A stretch of DNA of 64,000 bases, taken from the NCBI GenBank assembly GCA_965183855.1, contig CBCYMI010000016.1:1-64000 (forward strand). The letters run 5' to 3'. Positions 8,470 to 18,039 of this stretch are shown here, piece after piece. The translations under genes were made by a program, and so were the position numbers. Origin of the DNA: CBCYMI01 sp965183855 (lineage in GTDB: Bacteria; Pseudomonadota; Alphaproteobacteria; Caulobacterales; Maricaulaceae). Each line of letters begins with the position of its first letter. Position 1 is the stretch's first letter. The notes under the pieces were generated by a model. That model was given only the letters and a program-made list of their open reading frames with translations. It did not search any database and had not been told where the DNA came from.

Positions 8470-9579
8470 TTATAGTCTTTGCAGGAATTTCTCAAGACGT
8501 TGCATATCTTTTGGAAGCTTGGTTTCAAATTCAAGATATTGGTGATTGATCGGGTGAACAAAGCCCAATATGGCAGCATGAAGGGCTTGTCTTCGAAAAG
8601 GTTTAATGATTTTCTCTTCGCTATCATGGATAGATTGAATAGAGATGGATTGATCTGTTATAGGAGAGTTTGAAAAAGATGCTGTATTATCTTTAAAGTT
8701 TGTTTGGTTAAGGATTCTCTCAACATTTACTTTTCGTCCGTAAAGCTGATCTCCTAATAAAGGACAGCCAAGATGTGCCATATGAACACGAATTTGATGT
8801 GTTCTTCCCGTTTTTAATTGACAAACAAGCTTTGCTGCTTTGGCACGACCAATAGAAGATTTACTTTTTTGTCCATAGGTTTGAAGCGTTTGATAGAATG
8901 TAGTTGCTTTTTTACCTTTAATTTGTTCTTGTTTATCTGTGATCGTTAGAACTGCCATTTTTTGTCTGTTTGTGCCAGATCGTACTAGATGGGTAATGAG
9001 TTCGCCATTTTCAGGATCAGGTGCGTTTCTTGAAAAAGCAATATAATTGCGTTTAACGCTATGATCTGAAAATTGTTTTGAAAGCCCAAGATGTGCCTGG
9101 TCGTGTTTTGCGACAACCAAAACGCCTGATGTATCTTTATCGAGCCTGTGTACAATCCCAGGTCTTTCTACGCCCCCAATTCCAGATAGGCTGGTTGCGC
9201 AATGATATAAAAGGGCGTGTACAAGCGTGCCTCCTTTCCAGTGACCTGCTCCTGGATGAACGGGCATGCCTGCTGATTTATTAACAACAATAATATCTTG
9301 ATCTTCATATAAAACATCTAGCGGAATATTTTGAGGGGTTAAAATGAGCTCAACAGGTGCAGGAATACAAAGATGATAATGTGCATTTTCGATAACTTTT
9401 GCATTGGGTGTACCTATTATTTTCGAATTTTTTGTTAATTTTCCACTGAGAATTAAAGCTTTGATTTGCGAACGTGAGATGTCAGAGAAGACATCAGATA
9501 AATAACGATCAAGCCGTTTCCCATGGTCTTCAATTTTAGCTGTGACTTCATAATGTTTAACAGATTTTTCATCACTCAT
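8470..9579 (-). CDS. rluD: 23S rRNA pseudouridine synthase RluD family
   Basis: A 369-residue RluA/RluD-type synthase that converts uridines in the helix 69 loop of 23S rRNA to pseudouridine. An S4 RNA-binding domain occupies residues 18-70 (RLDRYLSDVFSDISRSQIK), followed by the catalytic domain with HRLDKDTSG; D147 is the catalytic aspartate. The tail contains an insertion of about 35 residues (near 295-330, rich in Ser, Ile and Asn) between the GRTHQIRVHMAHLG block and FRRQALHA. This is longer than usual but lies where the family varies. rpoH follows 206 bases downstream. Confidence 0.93.
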   Translation of the reverse strand: MSDEKSVKHYEVTAKIEDHGKRLDRYLSDVFSDISRSQIKALILSGKLTKNSKIIGTPNAKVIENAHYHLCIPAPVELILTPQNIPLDVLYEDQDIIVVNKSAGMPVHPGAGHWKGGTLVHALLYHCATSLSGIGGVERPGIVHRLDKDTSGVLVVAKHDQAHLGLSKQFSDHSVKRNYIAFSRNAPDPENGELITHLVRSGTNRQKMAVLTITDKQEQIKGKKATTFYQTLQTYGQKSKSSIGRAKAAKLVCQLKTGRTHQIRVHMAHLGCPLLGDQLYGRKVNVERILNQTNFKDNTASFSNSPITDQSISIQSIHDSEEKIIKPFRRQALHAAILGFVHPINHQYLEFETKLPKDMQRLEKFLQRL

Positions 9580-9756
9580 TTATTTTAACTTTTCATTTCT
9601 AAGACTAAGGTGGATCTTTTAAAGATTATTATATATATATAATAATAAACATTTTTTATAATAAACCTATAAGTTTAATTGTTTTTGTGTCTGTATATTA
9701 TACTTGTAAAGGCTCAAAAAACAAAGAATTTTTAAGATTTAATCAAGAGGTATAAA

Positions 9757-11547
9757 GTGAATTCAGATAAAACGATCAATAAAGACACAGGGCAGGAAAA
9801 AACAATCTTAGGGCACCCAAGAGGGCTTTTTGTATTATTCTGGGCTGAAATGTGGGAACGTTTTTCCTTTTATGGGATGCGTGCGCTTTTAATATTTTAT
9901 ATTACGTGGCATTTTCTAATTTCTGAAGAAAAAGCTTATGCACTTTATGGAGCTAATGCAGCCCTTGTATATCTTGCGCCATTAATCGGAGGATATATTG
10001 CTGATAAATATTTAGGGTTTAGGAAAGCAGTCACTTTTGGTGCTATTTTACTAGTTGTTGGGCACGGATTAATGGGATTTCATGGCAATAAAGCACAGGA
10101 ATTTATTCAGATAGATGGTCAAAATTATGAAATGGAACGTCCAGAACTTTATAAGAAAGATGCAAAAAAAATACTTGTTATGGATAATAAAAAATATGAA
10201 ATTATTTCCAATATACAAACGGATTTGAAAAGTAAAGAGCGAACAATAACCTATCAAGATAGTGAAGGAAACGAACAGAAAGTAACAGGAAGTTATATTA
10301 AGGGAACAAGTAAAAAATATAAGAATATTCTTTTGCTTGCCCTTGCTTTTATTGTTGCAGGAGTTGGTTTTTTAAAACCCAATATCTCAACATGTGTTGG
10401 AACCCTTTATGCTGCAGGGGATAAAAGACGAGATGCTGGATTTACCATTTATTATATGGGGATCAATATTGGTGCTGCTTTATCTTCTTTGCTTGTCGGT
10501 TGGATTGGATTAAAATATGGGTGGGCTTATGGATTTGGTCTTGCGGCAATTGGTATGTTATTTGGTCTTTTCATTTTTCTAGCAGGGCAGAGCTGGTTGG
10601 AAGGACGTGCGGATCCTAGAAATCCTGAAATTCTCCGTGAGAAAGTCTTTAATCTGGTTTCAAAAGAAACGCTTATTTATGGTTTTGGGTTTCTACTGGT
10701 TGCTATAATTTATTTTTTGTTCCAGATGGATGTAAAAGAGATTTTCCAGCTCGGATTTCTTGGGAAAAATTATGGATTGGTGGCTAGCATGCTATTGGTT
10801 ATTTCAACGGTTATTATTGTTGGTCTATTCATTTATAATTTGCTTAAATTAAATGGTGAAGAAAGAGGGCATATGATGCTCTTACTATTAATTGTTATTA
10901 TATCGGTGTTTTTCTGGACTCTGTTTGAACAGGCTCCAATTTCATTAAATTTATTTTCAGCAAAATTTGTAGGGGATAATTTCTTGTTTTTTAAAATGAC
11001 GCCACCCCAATTACAGGCATTTAATCCTTTAATTATTGTTGCAATGGCATCTGTTATGACCTTTTTATGGACATATCTGGCAAAAATTGGAAAAGAACCT
11101 ACGACTATTTTTAAATTTGGAATAGCCATGATTCTAATTGGATTGGGGTATTGGATATTGAATTTTGGAATTAAGACAACAGGAGTGGATCTGGAAGGGA
11201 ATCCATTAAAAATTGCAATTTCTTGGATTTTCTTTATGTATTTATTTCATACTTTAGGAGAGTTATGCCTTTCTCCGATTGGGCTATCTTCTGTAACCAA
11301 GCTTTCTATTCCTAACTTGGCTGGGTTTATGATGGGCGTTTGGTTTTTAGGCACCGCTTTTGCACAGATTACAGCAGAACAAGTCGCAAAAATGACAATT
11401 GTTCCAGAAGGAACTTCTCCGATGGAAGGGCTTATGAAATATAATGAAGTTTATTATACATTGGGTTTGGTTGCAGTTATTTTGGGTATTATCTTGTTAG
11501 TGATCACACCCTTGATTAATAAAACCATTGGCAAGAATGCTAATTAG
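9757..11547 (+). CDS. Proton-dependent oligopeptide transporter (POT/PTR2 family)
   Basis: A 596-residue inner-membrane symporter importing di- and tripeptides with protons. The proton-coupling motif E31-M-W-E-R35 followed by FSFYGMRA, and GGYIADKYLGFRKA, mark the family. About 14 membrane segments are visible. A hydrophilic insert of roughly 80 residues (about 110-190, Lys/Glu/Tyr-rich) separates helices 3 and 4, making the protein about 100 residues longer than common bacterial members. It starts at GTG 9757 with AAGAGG 7-12 bases upstream. It is transcribed alone, divergent from rluD, and ends in a strong terminator. Peptide uptake fits an amino-acid-rich habitat. Confidence 0.92.
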   Translation: MNSDKTINKDTGQEKTILGHPRGLFVLFWAEMWERFSFYGMRALLIFYITWHFLISEEKAYALYGANAALVYLAPLIGGYIADKYLGFRKAVTFGAILLVVGHGLMGFHGNKAQEFIQIDGQNYEMERPELYKKDAKKILVMDNKKYEIISNIQTDLKSKERTITYQDSEGNEQKVTGSYIKGTSKKYKNILLLALAFIVAGVGFLKPNISTCVGTLYAAGDKRRDAGFTIYYMGINIGAALSSLLVGWIGLKYGWAYGFGLAAIGMLFGLFIFLAGQSWLEGRADPRNPEILREKVFNLVSKETLIYGFGFLLVAIIYFLFQMDVKEIFQLGFLGKNYGLVASMLLVISTVIIVGLFIYNLLKLNGEERGHMMLLLLIVIISVFFWTLFEQAPISLNLFSAKFVGDNFLFFKMTPPQLQAFNPLIIVAMASVMTFLWTYLAKIGKEPTTIFKFGIAMILIGLGYWILNFGIKTTGVDLEGNPLKIAISWIFFMYLFHTLGELCLSPIGLSSVTKLSIPNLAGFMMGVWFLGTAFAQITAEQVAKMTIVPEGTSPMEGLMKYNEVYYTLGLVAVILGIILLVITPLINKTIGKNAN

Positions 11548-11563
11548 ATCCCTATGATTTAAG

Positions 11564-11616
11564 GATCATAAGATGAAAGTGGTTTAAGAAACTAAATCAC
11601 TTTCTATGATCTTTTT
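11564..11616 (+). terminator. Rho-independent terminator of the peptide transporter gene
   Basis: Outer arms GATCATA (11564-11570) and TATGATC (11605-11611) enclose an inner stem AAAGTG/CACTTT, and the hairpin runs straight into TTTTT at 11612-11616. It lies 17 bases after the transporter stop codon. Confidence 0.8.
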
Positions 11617-11900
11617 CTTATGAAATAAATGAGTTTCTTAATATTTATTATTTTGATGTAAGCTTTCTACAGTCAGAGTTTTATAAAAATAGTTTCTGGA
11701 AAATGTAGAATCATGTTTTTAAGATTTTGTTGAAAATTATAAAAAGATCCACTCTTAAAAGATTAAGTCTTTTTTCAAGATATGGACGTTTCAACATATT
11801 TAAAAAGTAATGATAGCAGATATAATTCTTTTATTTTCTTACAGAATGTATTCAAAACAATATTAGGTTGAGTTGATGTTACCTAATTATACTGGAAAGA
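11617..11900. other. Intergenic region before tldD 3' end
   Basis: A convergent gap between the peptide transporter terminator and the 3' end of tldD. It is very AT-rich with no open frame of note and no repeat or hairpin I would defend. Confidence 0.5.
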
Positions 11901-13361
11901 CTAAATATTTTGTCCACCGATGGTTAAACCAGATATTTTCAAACTTGGCTGACCAACTCCAACAGGAACCCCTTGACCTGCCTTACCGCACGTTCCAACC
12001 CCTGGATCAAGATTAAAATCATTTCCAACCATTGAGATCTTATGGAGTACGGAAGGACCATCTCCAATTAAACTTGCTCCTTTAACAGGTTCACAAATTT
12101 TTCCATTTCGAACACGATAGGCTTCAGTACACTGAAAAACAAACTTTCCAGAAGTAATATCAACCTGCCCTCCGCCAAAATTAACCGCATAAATGCCGTC
12201 TTTCAAGGATTCCAGAATTTCACCAGGATCTATTTGTCCTCCTAGCATGAAGGTGTTTGTCATTCTTGGTATCGGAATATGAGCAAAAGATTCTCGTCTG
12301 CCATTCCCAGTTGATTTTACGCCCATTAAACGTGCATTCATTCTATCTTGCATATAGGATTTTAAAATTCCATCTTCGACCAAAACCGTTTTTTGACTGG
12401 GTTCTCCTTCATCATCAATTGTAAGAGAACCTCTTTTTTTCTCGATCGTTCCATCATCAATAATGGTTACTCCTTTTGATGCAATTTGCTCGCCCATACG
12501 GTTTGAAAATGCAGAAGAACCTTTTCGGTTAAAATCACCTTCCAGACCATGTCCTATTGCTTCATGTAATAAAATACCAGGCCATCCAGAGCCAAGCACG
12601 ACATCCATTTCTCCTGCGGGTGCATGCGTGGCTTCTAAATTAATTTCTGCCAGTTTAATTGCCTCATCTGCCATTTTTTGCCAGTTTTCAGTTTGAATCC
12701 ATTGATGGTATTGGTTTCTTCCCCCTGCACCTGAAAATCCTGTTTCTCTTTGACCATTTTTTTCTATGCTTGCTTGAATATTTAATCGTACAAGTGGGCG
12801 GATATCTTTTATATAATGACCATCTGCACGTAATATTTCTATTTCATTGAACATGCCTGATAAAGAGACAGAAACTTGAGCAATATGTTGGTATTTGGAT
12901 CGAATATACTGATCAATATCATGTAAAAGTTGAATTTTTGTTTTAAAATCAGGCGATGTGACTGGATTTATATCTGGGTAGAGCTTTCTGTTTGTTCTTT
13001 GGGGGGGAGTTGCTTTAAAACTTTTCGAAGTATTTTTTGCTGTTTGAACCGTTTGGCAAGCTCGTTTTAACGCATTAAGTGTTAATTCAGATGCATGTGC
13101 ATAGCCAATGGTTTCTCCAGAAACAAATCGTAATCCAAATCCATGTCCTGAATCATAAGATGCTGATTTTAATCGACCATCATCAAAAACAAAATTTTCT
13201 GACACGGAATGTTCAATAAATAATTCACCATCGTCTGAATGCATTAATGTTTCTGAAATCAGAGGTTGAATATATTGCAAATCAAATTCTGGTTCAGTGT
13301 GGATTGGATCAGAAATGGAAGAAAGGTTGATCTCTTTCTCAGAACTGGATTTCTGGTTCAT
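11901..13361 (-). CDS. tldD: Metalloprotease TldD
   Basis: A 486-residue TldD protein, which with TldE/PmbA forms a zinc protease that trims unfolded or leader peptides such as microcin and RiPP precursors. The zinc motif HEAIGH (in LLHEAIGHGLEGD) lies near residue 267. The C-terminal beta-rich PmbA/TldD domain with GTCGKAGQGVPVGVGQPSLKI is complete. AGGAG lies about 5 bases before the ATG at 13361. No pmbA gene is in the window. Placement directly upstream of and divergent to coxB is the usual alphaproteobacterial order. Confidence 0.95.
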   Translation of the reverse strand: MNQKSSSEKEINLSSISDPIHTEPEFDLQYIQPLISETLMHSDDGELFIEHSVSENFVFDDGRLKSASYDSGHGFGLRFVSGETIGYAHASELTLNALKRACQTVQTAKNTSKSFKATPPQRTNRKLYPDINPVTSPDFKTKIQLLHDIDQYIRSKYQHIAQVSVSLSGMFNEIEILRADGHYIKDIRPLVRLNIQASIEKNGQRETGFSGAGGRNQYHQWIQTENWQKMADEAIKLAEINLEATHAPAGEMDVVLGSGWPGILLHEAIGHGLEGDFNRKGSSAFSNRMGEQIASKGVTIIDDGTIEKKRGSLTIDDEGEPSQKTVLVEDGILKSYMQDRMNARLMGVKSTGNGRRESFAHIPIPRMTNTFMLGGQIDPGEILESLKDGIYAVNFGGGQVDITSGKFVFQCTEAYRVRNGKICEPVKGASLIGDGPSVLHKISMVGNDFNLDPGVGTCGKAGQGVPVGVGQPSLKISGLTIGGQNI

Positions 13362-13791
13362 GATAGCTCCTGATTTTCGTTTAAATAATTTTTAAGGTTA
13401 TATTTCTATTTGCTCTCTTAAAAAATATCAATATAAATGGGTTTAAATTTATATTAAAACAGCAGACTTGCGACATTATGTTCTGTATATATTCTATGGT
13501 CAAAAAATAGGAGAGGCTATATAATAATGATGAGAAAAGAGTATAATTGATATCGACAGAAATGCCAGATAAAAAAAAATAAAAACAAAAAGGTATTGAG
13601 AAAACAAGATAAAAAGCGCAAGAAAAGCTTGATATACATAAAAAATAAGTCATATTATGAGCAGTTTTTTTAGACAAAGCTTGTTTAAGAAAACGCCATA
13701 TGAAATTGATATAGCTTGGTCTATTTAACAAAAGATTATTTTATAGTATGTTTGAAAAACAGAACAGATCCATAAAGCAAGGTATATAAGT
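13362..13791. other. Intergenic region between tldD and coxB
   Basis: About 430 bases between divergent genes, so it should hold both promoters. Related genomes sometimes carry an invasion-associated-protein gene here; none is present. A minus-strand open frame (13381-13731, 116 codons, Phe/Ile/Leu-rich) has no ribosome site and looks like AT-driven chance. No clear hairpin or repeat. Confidence 0.4.
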
Positions 13792-14793
13792 ATGTTCGGA
13801 GATAAAATAAAAAATACAAATTTGGTTGAAAAATGGGTATTTTCAATTCTATTAATATGGGGTGTATTTGCGTTTCAGCCTTGTTCTTTCAGTTCGGAAC
13901 CAAACGTCGATTCCAAAGCTATGTTTGATTCCAGTAAGGAAATAACACCTAAAAATCAGCATTCTAATTATAAGCATATTGAAGTTAATATTGGCTCTTC
14001 CTCATCAGGAAAAAGCATAGAATTAGATGTGATCGGTATTGCGTCTGAAAAGCAAGTTGGATTACAAAAGCCAGCAACGGCTGTTATGAAAGATTTACGA
14101 CAGTTTTTTTATTATTGGCTCATGCCAATTGCGCTTGGTATTGTTGTTTTGGTACTTATTTTGTTGATATGGGTTATCCTGCGCTTTAATAAAAAAGCAA
14201 ATCCAGAGCCTGCACGGTTTTCACATAATACATTAATTGAAATTATCTGGACAGTAATTCCAGTTGTAATTTTGCTTGTGATTGTCTTTCCCTCCATGCA
14301 ACTTTTGTTTAAACAAGAACGTATTCCAAAAGCAGATTTGACTGTAAAGGCGACTGGATATCAATGGTATTGGGATTATGCGTATCCAGATTATAATGAT
14401 CTGACCTATTCTTCTGTTATGCTAAAAGGAGATGAAGCAAAAAAATCAGGAAGACCATTATTATTGGCAACAGATAATGCGCTGGTTGTCCCTGCTGGGG
14501 CAGTTGTTCGTGTGCTGGTGACCGCAGAAGATGTTATTCATTCCTGGACGGTTCCTTCTTTTGGAATTAAAATGGATGCGATTCCGGGAAGAGTGAATGA
14601 AACCTGGTTTCGTGTTGATCAGCCAGGGATTTATTATGGTCAATGTTCCGAGCTTTGTGGAACAGATCACGCTTTTATGCCGATAGAGATTTATGTCCTA
14701 AAACAGGAAGTTTTTGATGCCTGGATGGCGTATAAAATGAATACAGAACTTACCCAGGGAAACCCATCTGACAAATTTGCAGCTTTACGCTAG
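13792..14793 (+). CDS. coxB: Cytochrome c oxidase subunit II
   Basis: A 333-residue CuA-bearing subunit of the aa3 oxidase; it takes electrons from cytochrome c in the periplasm. A signal or leader helix (about 13-30) is followed by a 60-residue linker, two membrane helices (about 103-130 and 148-170) and the cupredoxin domain. CuA ligands are visible: H in VIHSWTVP (about 246), C285, C289 and H293 in CSELCGTDHAFM, and the following Met. YQWYWDY, the aromatic cytochrome c docking patch, is present. The Ser/Lys-rich N-terminal linker is longer than usual. First gene of the oxidase cluster; coxA follows after 13 bases. Confidence 0.96.
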   Translation: MFGDKIKNTNLVEKWVFSILLIWGVFAFQPCSFSSEPNVDSKAMFDSSKEITPKNQHSNYKHIEVNIGSSSSGKSIELDVIGIASEKQVGLQKPATAVMKDLRQFFYYWLMPIALGIVVLVLILLIWVILRFNKKANPEPARFSHNTLIEIIWTVIPVVILLVIVFPSMQLLFKQERIPKADLTVKATGYQWYWDYAYPDYNDLTYSSVMLKGDEAKKSGRPLLLATDNALVVPAGAVVRVLVTAEDVIHSWTVPSFGIKMDAIPGRVNETWFRVDQPGIYYGQCSELCGTDHAFMPIEIYVLKQEVFDAWMAYKMNTELTQGNPSDKFAALR

Positions 14794-14806
14794 GAGATTT
14801 TTAAGT

Positions 14807-16423
14807 ATGTCACAAAACACTTTATCAGAAGATATTCAAAACCATCCTCATAAAGAAGAAGTTCCCTCTTTTTTTAAACGCTGGTTTTGGTCAACCAATC
14901 ATAAGGATATTGGAACGCTTTATTTAATCCTTTCTATTGTGTGTGCGATTCTTGGCGCTTATTTCTCATTAATGGTACGCTTGGAGCTTTATGACCCTGG
15001 GTTTCAGTTTTTTAAATCAGGTCATGCCTATAATGTTGCAGTGACAGCACATGGTGTGATTATGGTGTTCTTTGTTGTTATGCCAGCACTCATTGGTGCC
15101 TTTGGTAACTGGTTTGTTCCAATTATGATTGGAGCTCCAGATATGGCGTTTCCACGATTAAATAATATTTCCTTTTGGCTCTTATTTGCAGCCTTGATTC
15201 TGATTGCAATTTCCCTTCATGTTCCAGGAACTGGTGCCGAATTGGGATTTGGAGGAGGCTGGACGATTTATCCTCCCTTATCGACCATAGGACATAATGG
15301 TCCTGCAACAGATTTGGCATTATTGGCATTATTATCCGCAGGATTTTCATCCATTTTTGGAGCAATTAATTTTATTACAACCATTTTAAATATGAGAGCT
15401 CCTGGAATGAGCATGCATAAATTACCTTTGTTTGCCTGGTCCATTTTTGTAACAGCATGGTTGCTTTTAATTTCTTTACCTGTTTTGGCAGGTGCTTTGA
15501 TTATGTTGTTATCAGACCGAAATTTTGGGACGTATTTTTTTGATGCAATGGGAGGTGGAGATCCTGTCATGTATCAACATTTATTTTGGTTTTTTGGTCA
15601 TCCTGAAGTGTATATCATGATTTTACCTGCTTTTGGTATCATTTCCCATATTATATCAACATTCTCCAAAAAGCCTATTTTTGGTTATTTAGGAATGGTA
15701 TATGCGATGGTCTCTATTGGGTTTGTTGGTTTTGTTGTCTGGGCACACCATATGTATACTGTTGGAATGAATGAAAATCTTAAAGTTTATTTTACGACCG
15801 CGACCATGATTATTGCTGTTCCAACAGGGATTAAAATTTTTTCCTGGATTGCAACCATGTGGGGAGGCTCTATTAGTTTTAAAGTGCCTATGTTATGGGC
15901 AATTGGCTTTATCTTTTTGTTTGTTGCGGGAGGTGTTACAGGTGTGATGCTTGCAAATGCAGGAATTGATCAAGCTTTTCATGATACATATTTTGTTGTT
16001 GGGCATTTCCATTATGTGTTAAGTCTTGGAGCTGTTTTTGGAATTTTGGCAGGTTTTTATTACTGGTTCGAGAAGATGTTTGGAATCCAATATAATGAAA
16101 TACTTGGGAAAATTCATTTTACCTTGAAGTTTATTGGTGTGAATATGGTTTTTTTCCCAATGCATTTTTTAGGTGCGGCGGGCATGCCAAGACGGATTGT
16201 TGAATATCCAGATGTGTATATATTCTGGAATCAAATCTCAACCATTGGACTCTTTATTTCACTCGCTGCATTTGCTATTTTATTTGTTGTGATACTGGAA
16301 GCATTAATTCGCAGAAGAAAAGCAAGAGCAAATCCATGGGGTGAAGGAGCAACAACACTTGAATGGACGTTATCTTCCCCACCTCCGTTTCATCAATTTA
16401 ATGAACTACCAAAAGTCAACTAG
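14807..16423 (+). CDS. coxA: Cytochrome c oxidase subunit I
   Basis: The 538-residue catalytic subunit, with 12 membrane helices, haem a and the haem a3-CuB oxygen-reducing site, which also pumps protons. Ligands visible: H in TAHGVIM, HPEVY with the cross-linked His-Tyr pair, HHMYTVG for CuB, and HDTYFVVGHFHYVLS for the haems and Mg/Mn site. I place the start at ATG 14807, with TAGGAG 11-16 bases upstream; a longer frame from 14777 would overlap coxB. The C-terminus (NPWGEGATTLEWTLSSPPPFHQF) matches the family fully. Co-transcribed with coxB. Confidence 0.97.
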   Translation: MSQNTLSEDIQNHPHKEEVPSFFKRWFWSTNHKDIGTLYLILSIVCAILGAYFSLMVRLELYDPGFQFFKSGHAYNVAVTAHGVIMVFFVVMPALIGAFGNWFVPIMIGAPDMAFPRLNNISFWLLFAALILIAISLHVPGTGAELGFGGGWTIYPPLSTIGHNGPATDLALLALLSAGFSSIFGAINFITTILNMRAPGMSMHKLPLFAWSIFVTAWLLLISLPVLAGALIMLLSDRNFGTYFFDAMGGGDPVMYQHLFWFFGHPEVYIMILPAFGIISHIISTFSKKPIFGYLGMVYAMVSIGFVGFVVWAHHMYTVGMNENLKVYFTTATMIIAVPTGIKIFSWIATMWGGSISFKVPMLWAIGFIFLFVAGGVTGVMLANAGIDQAFHDTYFVVGHFHYVLSLGAVFGILAGFYYWFEKMFGIQYNEILGKIHFTLKFIGVNMVFFPMHFLGAAGMPRRIVEYPDVYIFWNQISTIGLFISLAAFAILFVVILEALIRRRKARANPWGEGATTLEWTLSSPPPFHQFNELPKVN

Positions 16424-16669
16424 ATTGATTGTTGAAGAGATATGAATTGAATAAAGTTAATTGTTTTATATGACCATACAAAAAATACTGAAAAGAACAC
16501 TCAGAAAATGGCTGGCTTGATTCCAAATTTGATAGTTATGATTTGTTTATGGATTTATAAAATATAAATGATTTAAAGATCATCATATTATAAAAGCGGA
16601 ATTATATAGATAATGAAACTATGTTTTGGAAGCAAATGATTAGGAATTTGAGAGTGAAAGTTTAAAGAA

Positions 16670-17635
16670 ATGAAACCAGGATCTTCTGAATATATCTTTC
16701 AAAAAGAAGCGAGAATTAAAGATTATATTTCATTGCTTAAGCCAAGAGTGATGTCTTTGTCTATTTTTACAGCTTTTGTAGGCATGGTCATTGCTCCTGG
16801 GGTTCAGATGAATTTGGGACTGCATTTATTTTCTGTCTTGTGTATTGCTTTAGGTGCAGGTGCAGCAGGGGCTATGAATATGGCTTATGAGGCTAAGACA
16901 GATGCTTTGATGAAAAGAACACGAACAAGACCTATTCCAAGAGGTGTAGTATCTCAAGATGCGGCATGGTCTTTAGGAGGGGTGTTATCTTTGCTATCCA
17001 TTTCAGGATTAATGCTTGCCAGTAATTTAAAAGCTGCGAGCTTATTGGCGTTTTCAATCTTTTTTTATATCGTTGTTTATACGATTTTACTTAAAAAGCA
17101 TACGGATCAGAATATTGTTATTGGAGGTGCAGCGGGAGCATTGCCTCCTGTGATTGGGTGGGTTGCGGTTACAAATTCTTTTTCTATTGAGCCTTTGCTT
17201 TTATTTCTAATCATTTTTATATGGACGCCACCTCATTTTTGGGCATTAGCACTTTATAAATCAGAAGATTATAAAAAAGCAGGAATCCCTATGTTGCCAT
17301 TGACAGCAGGCATTCGCGCTACTTGTTTGCAAATATTCATATATACAATCGTGTTGGCTCCATTAGGGATGTTTCCTGCTATTATTGGGTTTGCAGGAAA
17401 GCTTTATGCTTTTATAACAGGATTGATGGGGATTGTATTTTTAATATTAACATTCCGTTTGTGGAAGAAAGGACAGAACATTGTGCCTGAAAAGGCTGGC
17501 GTGACGGAGAAGGACTCAATTTTACTTCAAAAGCTTTACGGATCTGCCAGGCAGGTGTTTTCTTTTTCTATTTTATATCTATTTGTTTTATTTTTAGTAC
17601 TTTTGTTTGAACATTTGGTCATTTGGAATGGATAA
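16670..17635 (+). CDS. ctaB: Haem O synthase (protohaem IX farnesyltransferase)
   Basis: A 321-residue UbiA-family membrane enzyme that adds a farnesyl group to haem B to make haem O, the precursor of the haem A in CoxA. Seven to nine membrane helices are evident. The prenyl-diphosphate and Mg-binding region reads NMAYEAKTDALMKRTRTRPIPRG, a slight departure from the usual N-x-x-x-D-x-x-x-D spacing (E in place of the first D). The second motif, with WTPPHFWALALYKSEDYKKAGIPMLP, is intact. It begins 246 bases after coxA; ctaF follows 24 bases downstream. Confidence 0.95.
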   Translation: MKPGSSEYIFQKEARIKDYISLLKPRVMSLSIFTAFVGMVIAPGVQMNLGLHLFSVLCIALGAGAAGAMNMAYEAKTDALMKRTRTRPIPRGVVSQDAAWSLGGVLSLLSISGLMLASNLKAASLLAFSIFFYIVVYTILLKKHTDQNIVIGGAAGALPPVIGWVAVTNSFSIEPLLLFLIIFIWTPPHFWALALYKSEDYKKAGIPMLPLTAGIRATCLQIFIYTIVLAPLGMFPAIIGFAGKLYAFITGLMGIVFLILTFRLWKKGQNIVPEKAGVTEKDSILLQKLYGSARQVFSFSILYLFVLFLVLLFEHLVIWNG

Positions 17636-17659
17636 TATTTTCTGCTATGGAGAACATAA

Positions 17660-17950
17660 ATGATAGATGATATATCTAAAAAAACAAGTTATGATTCTTT
17701 GAATGATACGGATGTATCTCAAAATCATATTTCTAAAGAAGAGCAGAAAAAAAAGAATAAAATGACGCATGAAGATATAAAAACAAATCAGCAACAAACC
17801 CTGGAATTTGTTAAATTGACACCAGAACAAAAATCTGCACGGAAAAAACGAAATATAGCCATTGCTATTGCTCTGATTTCATGGATTATAATTGTATTCT
17901 TAATTACGATTTTAAAAGTGAAATCAGGTGTGTTCATGCGTGATTTATGA
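17660..17950 (+). CDS. Small oxidase-cluster membrane protein (CtaF/CoxF-like)
   Basis: A 96-residue protein with a hydrophilic Lys/Gln-rich N-terminal 65 residues and one membrane helix (about 70-88). The segment LTPEQKSARKKRNIAIAIALISW resembles the short CoxF/CtaF proteins found between ctaB and ctaG in alphaproteobacteria. These are thought to be minor oxidase or assembly components, with no established activity. GGAG precedes the ATG by 7 bases. Identification rests mainly on position and on this short motif. Confidence 0.65.
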   Translation: MIDDISKKTSYDSLNDTDVSQNHISKEEQKKKNKMTHEDIKTNQQQTLEFVKLTPEQKSARKKRNIAIAIALISWIIIVFLITILKVKSGVFMRDL

Positions 17951-18039
17951 TAGAAAAGGAGTTAAGGTATTAAAAAGAAAAATTGTCTAAAAATAGGAAA
18001 TATAATAGAACGTCAGCTGTTAACTATCAGGTTGTAATC

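Noticed and set aside
8340..8549. 69-codon plus frame between rpoH and rluD
   Set aside because: It overlaps the rluD 3' end antisense and lacks a ribosome site; the interval is better read as the rluD-rpoH spacer.
13381..13731. 116-codon minus-strand frame between tldD and coxB
   Set aside because: Composed almost entirely of Phe, Ile, Leu and Ser codons expected of AT-rich DNA, has no ribosome site, and would occupy the coxB/tldD promoter region.
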